This document shows positions 1 to 10,404 of a DNA stretch of 62,939 nucleotides, one piece after another (positions within the stretch are counted from its first letter, which is position 1; each line of letters starts with the position of its first letter). The translations under genes were made by a program, and so were the position numbers. Under the pieces are notes generated by a model. That model saw only the letters and a list, made by a program, of their open reading frames with translations, searched no databases and was not told the origin of the DNA. Source of the stretch: Caldithrix sp. (GTDB taxonomy: Bacteria; Zhuqueibacterota; Zhuqueibacteria; Thermofontimicrobiales; Sulfurfontimicrobiaceae); NCBI GenBank assembly GCA_020722815.1, contig DYKB01000035.1, positions 7,131-70,069 of the forward strand, in the 5' to 3' direction.

Positions 1-7
1 AAAACAA

Positions 8-155
8 TCGAAAAGCTGGAGCTTGGAAACCAGAGGGCGCGGTCTCTAATTCCCAAGCTCCAGCTTGGGAATTCAAAATCTCGGAAGCTCCAGCTTCCAG
101 TGCTCACAGCGTTAGTGGAGTATCTTTGTGTTCGAAAAGCTGGAGCCTTTCGAAT
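8..155. repeat. Cluster of short palindromic repeats (AAGCTGGAGCTT family)
   Basis: Four copies of a motif based on AAGCTCCAGCTT or its complement lie at about 8-28, 49-73, 82-100 and 132-155. Several can fold as small hairpins, for example CCCAAGCT-CC-AGCTTGGG. They sit upstream of the GH106-like gene and resemble REP-type intergenic repeats. No coding potential is visible, and function is unknown. Confidence 0.6.
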
Positions 156-212
156 GTGGGGTTTCCAAATTAGAATTTAGTCACCAGAAACAAATATGAA
201 CGGAAGTGAAAA

Positions 213-3200
213 ATGAAAATCAAAATTATTATTATTGCCATCGTATCCGTAATATTATCACAATCTCTGAATTCACAAAACAATCCCCCAGGCTATCCAA
301 ACCGAGCGGCTGATTTTGATGTGTTACCCGGATTTAAAAATCCACCGCCAGGTTATGGTGAAGTTCCGTTTTACTGGTGGATGGGCGATACGCTGACGCG
401 GGAGCGATTGGGCTGGCAATTGGATAAATTATTGGGCAAAGGCATTACCAGCTTGCAGGTCAATTATGCCCATGCTGATAAAGGCGGATTGAAATGGGGC
501 TTATCTTTCCCGAGCCAACCGGCGCTATTTACAAAAGAGTGGTGGGATTTATTCGGCTGGTTCATGCAGGAGGCGAAAAAACGCGGCATGGCTGTGAGTC
601 TCAGCGATTATACGCTCGGCGTCGGACAAGGCTCTTATGTGGATGCTGCCATCAACGCCTATCCTGAAGTCAATGGATCAGAATTATTTTGTGAAATGAA
701 ATCCGTGAAGGCCGATTCCACGCTTCAGTGGGAATTACCGGAAGGATGCTTATCCATCACTGCTTATCACCTTGAGAATCAAAAAATAATTCCCGCCAGC
801 GCCATTGATCTGAAGGAAAAAGTTGTCAATAAAATTCTCACCTGGAAAGCCCCCGGCGCTGTTAAAGGCAGGCGCCCTGAGCCTGTCGAAGTGAAATGGC
901 AGATAGTTTGTGTTTATGCGAAAAAGAAAATTCCTTCGCTTGATCCAATGAATCCGGTTTCTGGTAAGGCATATATCGAAAATTTCTTCCAGCGGTTTGA
1001 GGACCATTTTCCCGGCGAAGCGGGTAAAAGATTTAATTTCTTCTTTTCGGATGAACTGGATTTTCAACTTAGCGGATACTTGTGGAATGACTATTTTGAA
1101 AAAGAATTTTTGAAACGAAAAGGCTATGCGATTCAGCCCGAGTTGCCAGCACTGTTTGTTGATATTGGCCAGCGGACAGCGAAAATCAGGCTCGATTATA
1201 ACGATGTCATGGTATCACTCAGCGAAGAAGGCTTCTTTCGCCCCATTTATCAATGGCAGCAGGATCGCGGGATGATTTACGGCTGCGATCATGGCGGACG
1301 AGGAAAGGATGTTATCGAATTTGGCGATTATTTTCGCACGCAAAAGTACAATCAGGGACCGGGCTGCGATCAACCGTTCTTGTTGCAGGATATTATTAAA
1401 AATAAAGTCGCCGCATCGATTGCCCATCTCTATGAACGGCCACGGGTCTGGCTGGAAGGATTTCATAGCAGCGGCTGGTCAACCAATTCGGCCGCACTGA
1501 CCGCTGCCATTTTCGGGAATTATGTGATGGGTCAAAATCTGCTCTCCTTGCACGGCCTGTACTATTCCACCCACGGCGGTTGGTAGGAATGGGCGCCGCC
1601 GTGTAACCATTTTCGGATGCCCTATTATGAGCATATCGCGCCGTTAATGCAATGCGTTGAGCGCCTGAGCTATCTATTATCTCAGGGGCATCATCGTTGC
1701 GATGTTGCTCTTCTTTATCCGGTTGAGCCCATGGCCGCTAAACTGGATGGCGAAAAATCCGTTAAAGTAGCTTTTGAACTCGGCGAATATCTTTATCATA
1801 AAGGAATCGATTTTGATTTTATGGATTATGAATCGGTGGTACGGGCTGAAGTGGTGAAAAATGAATTGCATATCGCCGGCGAAAGATACAAAGTTCTCAT
1901 TATTCCCTCCATGAAAGCCATTCGCTTTTCCACGATACAGAAAGCCGTGGCATTATTTCATTCCGGTGGTATTGTAATAAATGCCGGTGCCCTGCCACAG
2001 GCTTCCGAAAGGATTGGGAGTCATGATGCTGAACTGGATGCGATGATTACAGCGCTTTTTGGAAAAGGGGCCGAAGATTCAACTGCTTCCGGAAAGATTA
2101 ACCTGAGTAAAAATAATGGTAAGACATTATGCACAATTGATTACCAGGAGATCGAGTCGGTTATTAACAACGCTTTTCCACGGGATTTTAAAGTTTTATC
2201 AAATTCTTCCGAAAAAATTTTCCCGCGTGTGATGCATCGAAAAATTGGAACGCGCGATCTTTATGCCGTTTACAATGTCGAAAAAGGCACGAACTGCTTT
2301 TTCCGTTCCAAAGGCAAAGTCGAATTATGGGATCCATTTACCGGTGAAACTTCTCCATTGTTCCAGACGAAACAGACGAATGATGGAACAATCATAAAAA
2401 TGCCACTGGAACAAAAACAGATTCAGTTAATCGTTTTCAATCCGGATAAAAATGTTGTTCAAATCGATTCCACCAATCTCGATGAAATTCTGGCGTTTGA
2501 AAAAACTGGTCATAATTTGATTGTGTCTGGAAATGCCAATTCGGCCGGCGAAAAGGTTGCCATTATCAAAACATCAACGAAAAGTGATACGCTCAAAGGA
2601 ATTGCGGCTGAACCACAACCTTCCATCGCACTCGATGGCGAATGGGAATTTGAGGTGAATCCAGTTCTGGACAATCGCTGGGGAGATTATCACTGGCCGC
2701 CGACCAATGAGTTAATTGGCCCGGAAATCCGTCGCACGAAATACGCCGATGAAACCGAAAATTTAACCGGTTGGGAGAAAACTGATTTTGATGATAGCGG
2801 TTGGCCGATTATTACAAATGGCTTTGGCCCTGTATTTTATCAGCTTGGTCCGTTACCCGATGAAGTTGATATCAACCAGATTTCCCGGAAATTTTCGGGA
2901 TCGCCTAAAATTACTTCATCAGATAGTCTTCTGATAGATAATAAATATTATCACTGGCAAATTTACCAAATTTCATGGCGATTCGGCGTTGAAAATGATC
3001 CGGGACATCAGGGCATAGCCGTCAGGTTAAGGGCTTAATTTATTAAAAAACAATATGTTGGTTATACAATAAAATTCATAGAATTCCGGGCATCTGACCC
3101 TCACCCCAACCCTCTCCCAGAGGGAGAGGGCGTAGCTATCCCCTCTCCCTCTGGGAGAGGGTTAGGGTGAGGGCAGTTTATAATTCAACTTAGTTCTTAA

Positions 3201-4297
3201 TTTTCAATTTGTTATCACCTTAACCTGACGGCTATGGACATCAGGGGTATCATGGGCTAAAAGAAGAAATGTATGAGGAGTTTATCCGATTAGGGAAAAA
3301 AGATGCGACCTGGACTTCAACTTTCTATAAAAAAGAGGATGCCGGAAGTAATTATCTTCTTTTGACGACAGTCTTTGCGCCGGAAGCCGGAAAATATCAG
3401 CTACAAACCGGCGAGCTGAAACCCTCTGTATTTTGGATCAATGATATCAAAATGAATCCGGATGATCAATTTGTGAATTTAAATAAAGGGAATAACATCG
3501 TTTTGTTGCATTATAACCAGCCCGGTACAACTTATTTTATTGTCAAGAAAGAAGGAAATTCCCGAAATCTGGCAGTGACAGGCGAAGGTTCACTGGCAAT
3601 GGACTGGTATGGTGATAAATCAATTTTAAAATTTAACACCCGGCCTTCTAAAAAAAATCCAGCCGGCTGGTATCGCTTCAAATCAGCCCCTGGATTGAAG
3701 CGACTGGATTTTGCTGCGTATGGTAAAGTGAAGATCTGGATCAATGGAAAGGAACATAAAGTCGTTCAAGGCTCGTTAAACGCGGATCAGTCCATGAATT
3801 ATACTGTTGAATTGGCAAAATCAATTCTGAAACCGGCATCGATTGCTATTCGGATTGAGCAGGAGAAAGGCTTATACGCCGGCGCCGCTTTACCAGCGCC
3901 AATTAAAATGAAATGCGAAAAAGGTCTTTTTAATCCAGGTGACTGGTCTTTGTCCGATGGACTATACTCATACTCAGGTGGTGTCTGGTATTCGAAGAAT
4001 ATGACTTTAACAAAGGCTCAGGTCAAAGCCGGGGTTGTTCTGGATTTGGGAAAAGTCATCTCCTCCGCAGAAGTTTTGGTAAATGGTCAGCAGGTGGGAA
4101 TTAAACTTTCTCCGCCATATCGGTTCGATATTTCCAGATATGTCAAATCCGGAAATAACACGTTAAAAATTCTGGTTTATAATACAGCCGCCAACCATTA
4201 TACGTCCATTCCGACACGATATTGGGGTTCACTTGAGTCGGGTTTGTTTGGACCGGTGGTGCTGAAATTTAAAAATATTGTCACTTTAAAAAATTGA
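213..4297 (+). pseudogene. GH106-like alpha-L-rhamnosidase, interrupted by an amber codon and a MITE
   Basis: Secreted glycoside hydrolase with an N-terminal signal peptide (hydrophobic stretch at residues 4-20). The N-terminal part reads PFYWWMGDTLTRERL and SDYTLGVGQG, as in GH106/rhamnosidase-like proteins, and a C-terminal beta-sandwich has the typical VLDLGKVISSAEVLVNG and RYWGSLESGLFGP motifs. Three blocks (213-1586, 1617-3038, 3269-4297) belong to one gene. At 1584-1586 a TAG replaces the second Trp of a GGWWEWAPP motif, and the frame continues unbroken through it to 1617. At 3014-3236 a 223-bp MITE plus a 10-bp duplication breaks the frame; removing 233 bp rejoins the reading as GHQGYHGLKEEM. 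The restored protein would be about 1283 aa, normal for the family. As it stands the gene cannot give a full-length product without both readthrough and excision. It lies 15 bp upstream of the DUF5703 gene, probably in one operon. The substrate is inferred to be terminal rhamnose. Confidence 0.85.
3014..3236. mobile_element. MITE, family 1 copy 1, with a 10-bp target-site duplication
   Basis: The element begins CATAGCCGTCAGGTTAAGG and ends with its near-exact complement CCTTAACCTGACGGCTATG. It is flanked on both sides by GACATCAGGG (3004-3013 and 3237-3246), a perfect 10-bp target duplication. Inside is a large palindrome built from CCCTCACCCCAACCCTCTCC and its complement (about 3101-3174). 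No transposase is encoded, so it is non-autonomous. Removing the element and one duplication restores the host reading frame exactly, which proves insertion into a once intact gene. Confidence 0.93.
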
Positions 4298-4312
4298 TGC
4301 TGAAGGCCAAAT

Positions 4313-6571
4313 ATGAAAAAAATTATACTTTTCTTGATTGTTCTGGTAAATATCGGATTCTCCCAATCAATTTTAAAGCAAAACAGTGATCGATCCCCAT
4401 ACAATGTCGTCTGGGATTCTCCCAGTCAGGATTTTACCGGCTCAATGCCAATTGGCAACGGGGATATTGGATTGAATATCTGGGTTGAAAAAAATGGAGA
4501 TGTGCTGTTTTTAATCGGAAAAACCGATGCTTTTGATGAAAATTCGACGTTATTGAAATTGGGGAGAATCAGAGTTCGTTTCACGCCGAATCCCTTTTCA
4601 ACCAATACCTTTTTCCGGCAGACGCTTCATCTCAATCAAAGTGAAATTTCAATTCAGGAAGGGCAATGGCTGAACATCCGCATCTGGATTGATGCAAACC
4701 ATCCGGTGATACATGTAGAAACCACCGGCCAGCAACAATATCAACAGGAAGTCTTTCTGGAAACCTGGCGGGATACGATAAAAATAATGAAAGATACCCA
4801 GGTTGGGGATCTGTTTAAAAATTTAAATGGACCGGATCCCTATACGACACCAGTCTATCCCGATCAGTATGAAAAATCGAAAAACCAGCTTTTGTGGTAT
4901 CATCATAATCAAAAACCGCTCAATGATGGCTATGAAATCAATTTGAAACTGCAGGGATTAGATGATTTTCTGCCACAAAAAATCCATCCGCTGGTGAATC
5001 GTATATTTAGCGCCGTGGTGGAAGGGGAGAATTTCATTGCCGAAAATGAGAAAAAACTTGTCTCTGTAAAAAAAAATAATAAATTCAAATTTTCCATCTA
5101 CGCCCTGACACGCCATCCGGCAACAGTGGCGGAATGGAAAAATAAGCTGGATAATATCATCCGTTCGTATCAGCAAATCAAGCCCGAAGATGCGAGGAAG
5201 AATCATCTCAATTGGTGGAAAAATTTCTGGAATCGCAGCTAGTTGCAGATAACCGGTGTAAATGGTAAATTTGACAGCACGGTGTATCGGGTTTCCCGTG
5301 CCTACAACCTGTGTCGCTATATGAATGCCGGTGCTGGTCGGGGAGCGATACCGATTAAGTTTAACGGCTCAATTTTCACCTATGGGAATAAAGACAATCC
5401 GGATTATCGGCGCTGGGGAGGTCCGGGCTTCTGGTTTCAGAATCAACGGCTCATTTATTGGCCTATGCTGGCACAGGGAGACTTTGACCTGATGCAGCCC
5501 TGGTTTAAAATGTATCAGGAAATGCTGCCATTACAAAAAGCGCGTACCCGAAAATTTTTCAATCATGATGGCGCTTTTTTCCCGGAAACGCTGACCTTTT
5601 GGGGTGCCGAGGTAAGTGGCCATTATGGCTGGACACCATTTAAAGACCGCAAAAGCCCACTGGCCGAATGTACCTATTTAACCTTTTACTGGCAAAATGG
5701 CATTGAACAGATGCACATGATGTATGATTATTTTGAATATACTCAGGACACCCTCTTTGCCAAAAACATTTTACTGCCACATGCGGAAGAAGTAACCAGA
5801 TTTTATGAATTGCATTATCAACTGGATAATCATGGAAAAATTCATTTTGGTCCGGCGCAATCGCTTGAAACCTATCATGTCGCCGTCAATCCGCTGCCCG
5901 AAATTGCCGAATTGCAGTATACCCTTCAAAAACTTTTATCCCTGCCGGCCTCGTGGCTCACCGAGATACAAAAGACCCGTTGGCAATATTTATTGGCACA
6001 TTTGCCGCCTGTTCCGGTTCAGGAAAAAAATGGCCAGAAATTTTTGGTTCCGGCACAACTGTGGGATATGAAGATGAAGGTGGAAAATCCGGAGCTTTAC
6101 GCGGTTTTTCCGTATCGCCTTTATGGACTGGGGAAAAATGAAATTGATATCGCCATAAATGCTTTTCTAAAGAGAATTCATAAAGCCGATTATTGCTGGA
6201 ATCAGAATGCGGTGGATGCGGCGTTGCTGGGTCTGGTTGACAGTACCATGAATTTCGTCATTAATCGAACAACCCCGCCAAATTATAGCGATAGCCGTTT
6301 TCCAACCATGTAGAACGCCTTTAATGACTGGATTCCGGATGTTGATCACGGGGGCAATTTACAATTAGCCTTGAATTTGATGTTGCTGCAATGTGAAGGG
6401 AAAGCGATACGTCTGCTCCCCTGCTGGCCCAAAGAGTGGGATGTGGCGTTTAAATTGTATGCACCTTATCAAACATGCGTCGAGTGCATCTTTAGAAAAG
6501 GAAAAATCGAGTACCTGAAAGTCACGCCGGAAAAGAGAATGCAGGATATCATTCGTCCTTACAGGGAATAA
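4313..6571 (+). pseudogene. DUF5703-type glycoside hydrolase with two in-frame amber codons
   Basis: The N-terminus has a signal peptide (residues 1-18) followed by the DUF5703 signature (YNVVWDSPSQDFTGSMPIGN, LFLIGKTDAFDEN). After it comes an alpha/alpha-toroid region with AGRGAIPIKFNG and WIPDVDHGGN. The frame is continuous from 4313 to 6571 except for TAG at 5240-5242 and 6311-6313. The first follows FWNRS and the second follows FPTM; relatives that I recall carry Trp at both positions (FWNRSW, FPxxWGPN). Both look like TGG to TAG changes. The restored length is 752 aa. It starts 15 bp after the GH106-like gene. There are no frameshifts, so the gene is either recently dead or read through. 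The exact substrate is unknown; a plant polysaccharide side chain is likely from the context. Confidence 0.82.
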
Positions 6572-6601
6572 ACCTGAAACATGACGGTCAGGTTTATCAC
6601 T

Positions 6602-7046
6602 AAAATTATTTTGGCATCTATTTTTTAATATCAAAATAATTTTGGACAAAATGATTAAAACAAAAAACAATCTGTTGGAGGCCATAGCCGTCAGCTTGAG
6701 GTTCTAACTCATTAAAAAAACAAATGAATAGCCACGAGCTTTAGCTCGTGGATTAAATTGCCCCCAAATTCTAAAGTGGGTTTTAACCCGCTAGAGTATA
6801 AGGACTCGGGCTTAAAAGCCCGGCGGTTAGGGGGGGCACTCATGGAACCACGCGCTAAAGCTCGTGGCAATTCAATGGTAACTTATTGAAATTCATGTTG
6901 TTATCACTTTAACCTGTTGGCTAGGTGCTGGAGGGCGCCTTTTAAACCTGTCATAAACCCATACCAATCAATCGTCTTTAATCATTTTGATATCCATTTT
7001 TAATGTCAAAATAATTTGGGACAAAATGATTTAAAGTCAAGACGAT
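6602..7046. repeat. Inverted-repeat unit (6971-7046) and a related direct copy (6602-6656)
   Basis: At 6971-7046 a short element has ends ATCGTCTTTAATCATTTTG and CAAAATGATTTAAAGTCAAGACGAT, so it can fold into a hairpin. A stretch at 6602-6656 repeats its middle (TATCAAAATAATTTTGGACA versus TGTCAAAATAATTTGGGACA) in the same orientation. The two copies bracket the family-1 MITE at 6683-6925. No gene is seen in 6572-7307. Confidence 0.6.
6683..6925. mobile_element. MITE, family 1 copy 2 (older copy)
   Basis: Its left end CATAGCCGTCAGCTTGAGG and right end CTTTAACCTGTTGGCTAGG match the ends of the element at 3014-3236 with several changes. Both copies also share ATTAAAAAACAA near the left end and GTTATCAC near the right. 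The flanks TGTTGGAGGC and TGCTGGAGGG agree at 8 of 10 positions, consistent with a decayed 10-bp target duplication. The internal palindrome differs: it is built on CACGAGCTTTAGCTCGTGG, related to DNA at 56160-56335. Confidence 0.78.
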
Positions 7047-7110
7047 TAATATTTATTCTGTGTGCATTTCAGCCGACCTGAATTATTTTGACCCCGGAAA
7101 TTAAAAAAAC

Positions 7111-7139
7111 TTGACAATTGAGTTTTAATCCCTTACATT
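7111..7139 (+). promoter_or_regulatory. Sigma-70-type promoter for the GxGYxYP gene
   Basis: TTGACA at 7111-7116 and TACATT at 7134-7139 are separated by exactly 17 bp. The promoter is about 170 bp upstream of the start codon at 7308. Confidence 0.6.
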
Positions 7140-7307
7140 ATAAACAGCCATTGTTCTGGATGTATCACTTTTCTCGATCCACCGAGCCTTTACGATGACG
7201 CTGAAAAGACACCCTGTATCGAATCTGGACAATTTATTTTTTTAAAAATTAAATTAATCTTGAACCTTCATTTCTAGCTGCAGTCAACCTGCGTCAGGAG
7301 TACATTC

Positions 7308-9374
7308 ATGTCAAAACGAAACTTGCCATTCATTCTTTTCTGCTTGTTTCCAATCTTAATATTCAGTGCCGGTCATCCGGATTTCAATGGTTCATGGGAA
7401 TTGGTACCACTGAAAAGCACCACGGTCTCTTTTTACCGCACATTAAGTGTCGATTTTAGTCTCAAAGGAGATGATCTGACCACGACACATCATTGGGGAA
7501 CAAGAGCCCGTGACAGGTTTGATGACATGGTACAGCTTAAAACCAACGGTCAAAAAAACAACGTCCCCCTTTCCCATCAGGTTACCCCCACAAACATATT
7601 CCTGGGAATCAAAAATTTAAGTACCGGTCAACGTACGATGACTGCCGCCTGGAACGCAGATGGTACTGTCCTCACAGTACAGGAAAAGCTTCCGATTATT
7701 TGTTCGCAGGGAACCAGCGAAATTGAGGCCATTCACACCTATTCGCTTTCGGTGCCGGAACAGCTTATTACCTACACATTAAAACGTGCTTCGCGTAAAA
7801 CCGGGCCGGTGTTGACGTATACTTTGAAACGCGCCGGGTCGCGAAAGGCTTATTTTATGCGGCTGGAAGATGACTGGGCGATTGATGGCAAGTTGCCCCA
7901 GCAGGCATTTTTAATTTCACTCCAGGGACTGGCCAATGCGGCTGGCCCGAAACTCTATTTTATCTATCCTGAAAAATGGGATTTTCGCTACACGCCAGGC
8001 TTTTTCGAGTTTCTGCAAAATGAGCGCTATTACTCGTTTACTGAATTAAGTGCCCCGGAACAAGCCTTGAATACCTTTCGCGAGCAGGTAAATGGCTATG
8101 TCGTCTGGGACAAAAACGTGCGCACCTCTCTGATTGTGGCTTTCACTGTCGCTGGTCTGGAAAAAGCTGCCGTGGTAAGTGAAGAAATGATTCCGCTGGT
8201 GGAAAAAGCCGGACTCAAACCCGTGGCGGATTTTCGCGGGCAATTCACCGGTAAATCTGATTTCGAAATTTATCGTTGGGCAAAAGATCAATACTGGTCA
8301 CGCTGTAGCAAAGAAGCCATCGTCTGGCTCGGTGGCGAGTACGGAAACATCATGAAACCCGGTGTGGCCGACTGGGGAATTCACCAAAAAGCCTTTTTCA
8401 ATGATCTCTGCGCCAATCAAACCCGACCTGATGAATACCAACTGACGCGTGAATTGTTGTCCGAAATGAAACCCTTTTCCATGGTGTATGGCTGGCATTC
8501 TTATGGAAAGGACCTCGAAGAAGAATGGGTGCGACTGACCTCCAGCTATGCCTTGCGTGTGGATGGATTGCACGTGCTGCCCAATATGAGTTTTAGTTCA
8601 CAGGTACCGGCTTCCTACAACTTTAAATTTAAAAATAATCACCAGCTCGTTCCAGGCAAAACCTATCCGCCAGAAGAAAAAGTTTACATCGCCTGTATTC
8701 AAACCGATGGCATTGGAATGGGTGGCTGGACGCAGCCGGGCCGGGGTGAACTACCGTACGCCTGGGAAGTATCCATGAACTATATCTGGATGGCGCCGGC
8801 CATGCTCGAATATTTCTATTCCCAGTCCACGCCAAACGATTACTTCATTGGCTGTCTTGGCGGGCCGGGCTATGTCTATCCCAAAGCCGTACCGCCCAAA
8901 TATTTGCCGAAAATGGTGGATATGACCTCCGATCTGATGAAAAAGTTGGACCTCAACGTCTTTGAAATCATGGACTATTCTGAAGGCGTCATGGTTGAAG
9001 GCAATTCGGACCTGACTCCTGAAGTGGTAAAAGCATTTTATAAAGGCATGCCCGACGCCATTGGTTTTGTGAACGGTTATGTCCAATCGCACACTTTTAC
9101 CGTAAAGGATAAAAGAGCTTTAATTTCCTACGACTACTATTTGGCCCCCGAATGTTCCGCCGAAGATGCCGCAGCCGATCTCGAAGAGCTGGCCGCCTTC
9201 AATAAAAATCGCCCCTACTTCCTTCTCATGCACGTGCGCCAATACAGCAACATCAAACGCGTCAAATCGATTCTCGAAAAATTAGGCCCGGAGTTTGAAG
9301 TGGTGCCATTGGAGATATTTTTGAAAATGGCCGGGGAACAGCCGACATTTATGGAGCGGTTTCGGGAGAAGTAG
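7308..9374 (+). CDS. GxGYxYP-family putative glycoside hydrolase
   Basis: Predicted exported protein of 688 aa with an N-terminal signal peptide (residues 5-22, ending FSAG). Residues about 25-180 form a lipocalin-like beta region (FNGSWELVP). After residue about 185 comes the family domain, with the naming motif GGPGYVYP near residue 525 and MDYSEGVMVEGN about 40 residues later. The family is thought to contain glycoside hydrolases, but I know of no confirmed substrate. The frame is intact, unlike the two genes upstream. A 17-bp-spaced promoter lies upstream, and GTCAGGAG precedes the ATG at a usable distance. It ends in TAG, which shows that TAG is a normal stop codon in this genome. Confidence 0.85.
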   Translation: MSKRNLPFILFCLFPILIFSAGHPDFNGSWELVPLKSTTVSFYRTLSVDFSLKGDDLTTTHHWGTRARDRFDDMVQLKTNGQKNNVPLSHQVTPTNIFLGIKNLSTGQRTMTAAWNADGTVLTVQEKLPIICSQGTSEIEAIHTYSLSVPEQLITYTLKRASRKTGPVLTYTLKRAGSRKAYFMRLEDDWAIDGKLPQQAFLISLQGLANAAGPKLYFIYPEKWDFRYTPGFFEFLQNERYYSFTELSAPEQALNTFREQVNGYVVWDKNVRTSLIVAFTVAGLEKAAVVSEEMIPLVEKAGLKPVADFRGQFTGKSDFEIYRWAKDQYWSRCSKEAIVWLGGEYGNIMKPGVADWGIHQKAFFNDLCANQTRPDEYQLTRELLSEMKPFSMVYGWHSYGKDLEEEWVRLTSSYALRVDGLHVLPNMSFSSQVPASYNFKFKNNHQLVPGKTYPPEEKVYIACIQTDGIGMGGWTQPGRGELPYAWEVSMNYIWMAPAMLEYFYSQSTPNDYFIGCLGGPGYVYPKAVPPKYLPKMVDMTSDLMKKLDLNVFEIMDYSEGVMVEGNSDLTPEVVKAFYKGMPDAIGFVNGYVQSHTFTVKDKRALISYDYYLAPECSAEDAAADLEELAAFNKNRPYFLLMHVRQYSNIKRVKSILEKLGPEFEVVPLEIFLKMAGEQPTFMERFREK

Positions 9375-9705
9375 GGGGTGTGATGCGTGATTCGTGATCT
9401 GTGGCCATCAATTGATTTGGGTACCATCGTATCTTATGATGCTTCCTTTTTTGAGCTTGATGATTCATCATCAAGCGAATTTTATTTTTCTAACACTACC
9501 GCGCCGACGGTGCATTCAGGACAAGCATCTCAGGAATAATTTGATAATTTGGTTATTTGATTATTTCTTCGGCTTATATGCGTACTAAAATTGACGGCAA
9601 CAGGAAATTTGCCGGATGAATTTTTGGCGATTCCTCCGCCATTTGAGATACCGATAAATTGTTCTGGTTATCAACGCGATTAAATTATTATCCACAGGAG
9701 AAACT
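9375..9705. other. Intergenic stretch with a perfect hairpin and a possible gene scrap
   Basis: No intact gene is seen. A perfect hairpin lies at 9455-9476 (GCTTGATGA, 4-base loop, TCATCAAGC). At about 9588-9653 a short frame reads LPDEFLAIPPPFEIP, which looks like coding sequence without a start and may be a scrap of a lost gene. At 9384-9402 there is a copy of the dispersed GCGTGATTCGTGAT-like repeat. Confidence 0.4.
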
Positions 9706-9921
9706 ATAACGATAGCTCAGGAAATTCAGGAAACAGTCATTCGATTGAGTGATCTGGATAAAATCAGATTGATAGAAATGTTAATGGACACGCTCAATCG
9801 ACCCAATCCTGAAGTGGAACAGTTGTGGATTGAGGAGTCGGAGAAACGCTACCAGGCTTATAAAGCCGGCAAGATTAAAGGCATCCCGTTAGCGGTGGTT
9901 AAAGAAAGGTATTCGAAATGA
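9706..9921 (+). pseudogene. Addiction-module antitoxin (PF09720-like) with ATA in place of the start codon
   Basis: The frame encodes about 71 residues: an N-terminal helix beginning TIAQEIQETVIRLSDLDKIR and a tail ending KAGKIKGIPLAVVKERYSK, matching short 'putative addiction module component' antitoxins. AGGAG at 9696-9700 is spaced 5 bases from ATA at 9706, exactly where ATG is expected. The start therefore seems to have mutated G to A, and no in-frame ATG follows before the middle of the protein. The stop TGA overlaps the ATG of the toxin remnant (ATGA), the normal arrangement for such pairs. Expression would need an ATA start, so it is probably inactive. Confidence 0.65.
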
Positions 9922-10065
9922 ATATTATTCTGGTTCCGCCAGCCGAATTATTTTGAAGCGATTTTTTTTAAAATTTTATACGTCATGGATGAAAACGACC
10001 TTTTGATTACCTGTATCGCCCATCAATTTCGCAATCCTGGATATTACATTGACAGGATTATTTGA
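9918..10065 (+). pseudogene. RelE/ParE-type toxin remnant with internal deletion
   Basis: The N-terminus MNIILVPPAELF resembles plasmid-stabilisation (ParE/RelE) toxins. It is followed immediately by TGA and then, in another frame at about 9970-10065, by ILYVMDENDLLITCIAHQFRNPGYY, the C-terminal strand pair of the same family. The middle of roughly 55 residues is missing. It overlaps the upstream antitoxin by 4 bp. This is a dead toxin, consistent with the lost antitoxin start. Confidence 0.65.
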
Positions 10066-10097
10066 TACCATCCTGAAAAATTAATCGAAATTTTTAT

Positions 10098-10126
10098 GTG
10101 ATCGTTACCTTCGAGGTGACGGTCAC
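10098..10126. repeat. Hairpin (GTGATCGTTACCT / AGGTGACGGTCAC)
   Basis: Arms of 13 bases with two mismatches around a TCG loop. A related hairpin with GACCGT/ACGGTC arms lies at 25507-25534. No T-tract follows, so it is not a standard terminator. Confidence 0.5.
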
Positions 10127-10404
10127 GTTCAATTCATTCAATCCAAAAATGGTTTTTCCCCAAATCGTTTTGCCTTTAAATCTTTCGGCGAAATATGATG
10201 TTACGCCTTAGGGGTTATATTCAGTAAAAAAATTACTTTTAATAAACGATTTCTGGTATAAATCGCATTGATGAATTCATTTGGATAATGCATTTTAAAA
10301 TTTTTTCCTGTCAATCCTGAGTATCCTTTTACCCTGTCATTTTTACTAATTAATTTTGACCTTTGTCATCCTGTATCCAACTTATCTTATGTGGACAACG
10401 GAAT

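Noticed and set aside
3101..3174. CRISPR-like or terminator reading of the CCCTCACCCC palindrome
   Set aside because: Only one inverted pair, no spaced direct repeats and no T-run. It is the internal core of a MITE with defined ends.
213..6571. General reassignment of TAG to Trp in this organism
   Set aside because: Several intact genes end in TAG at the expected end of their protein family, and no suppressor tRNA is visible in the window. Only local decay or weak suppression remains possible.
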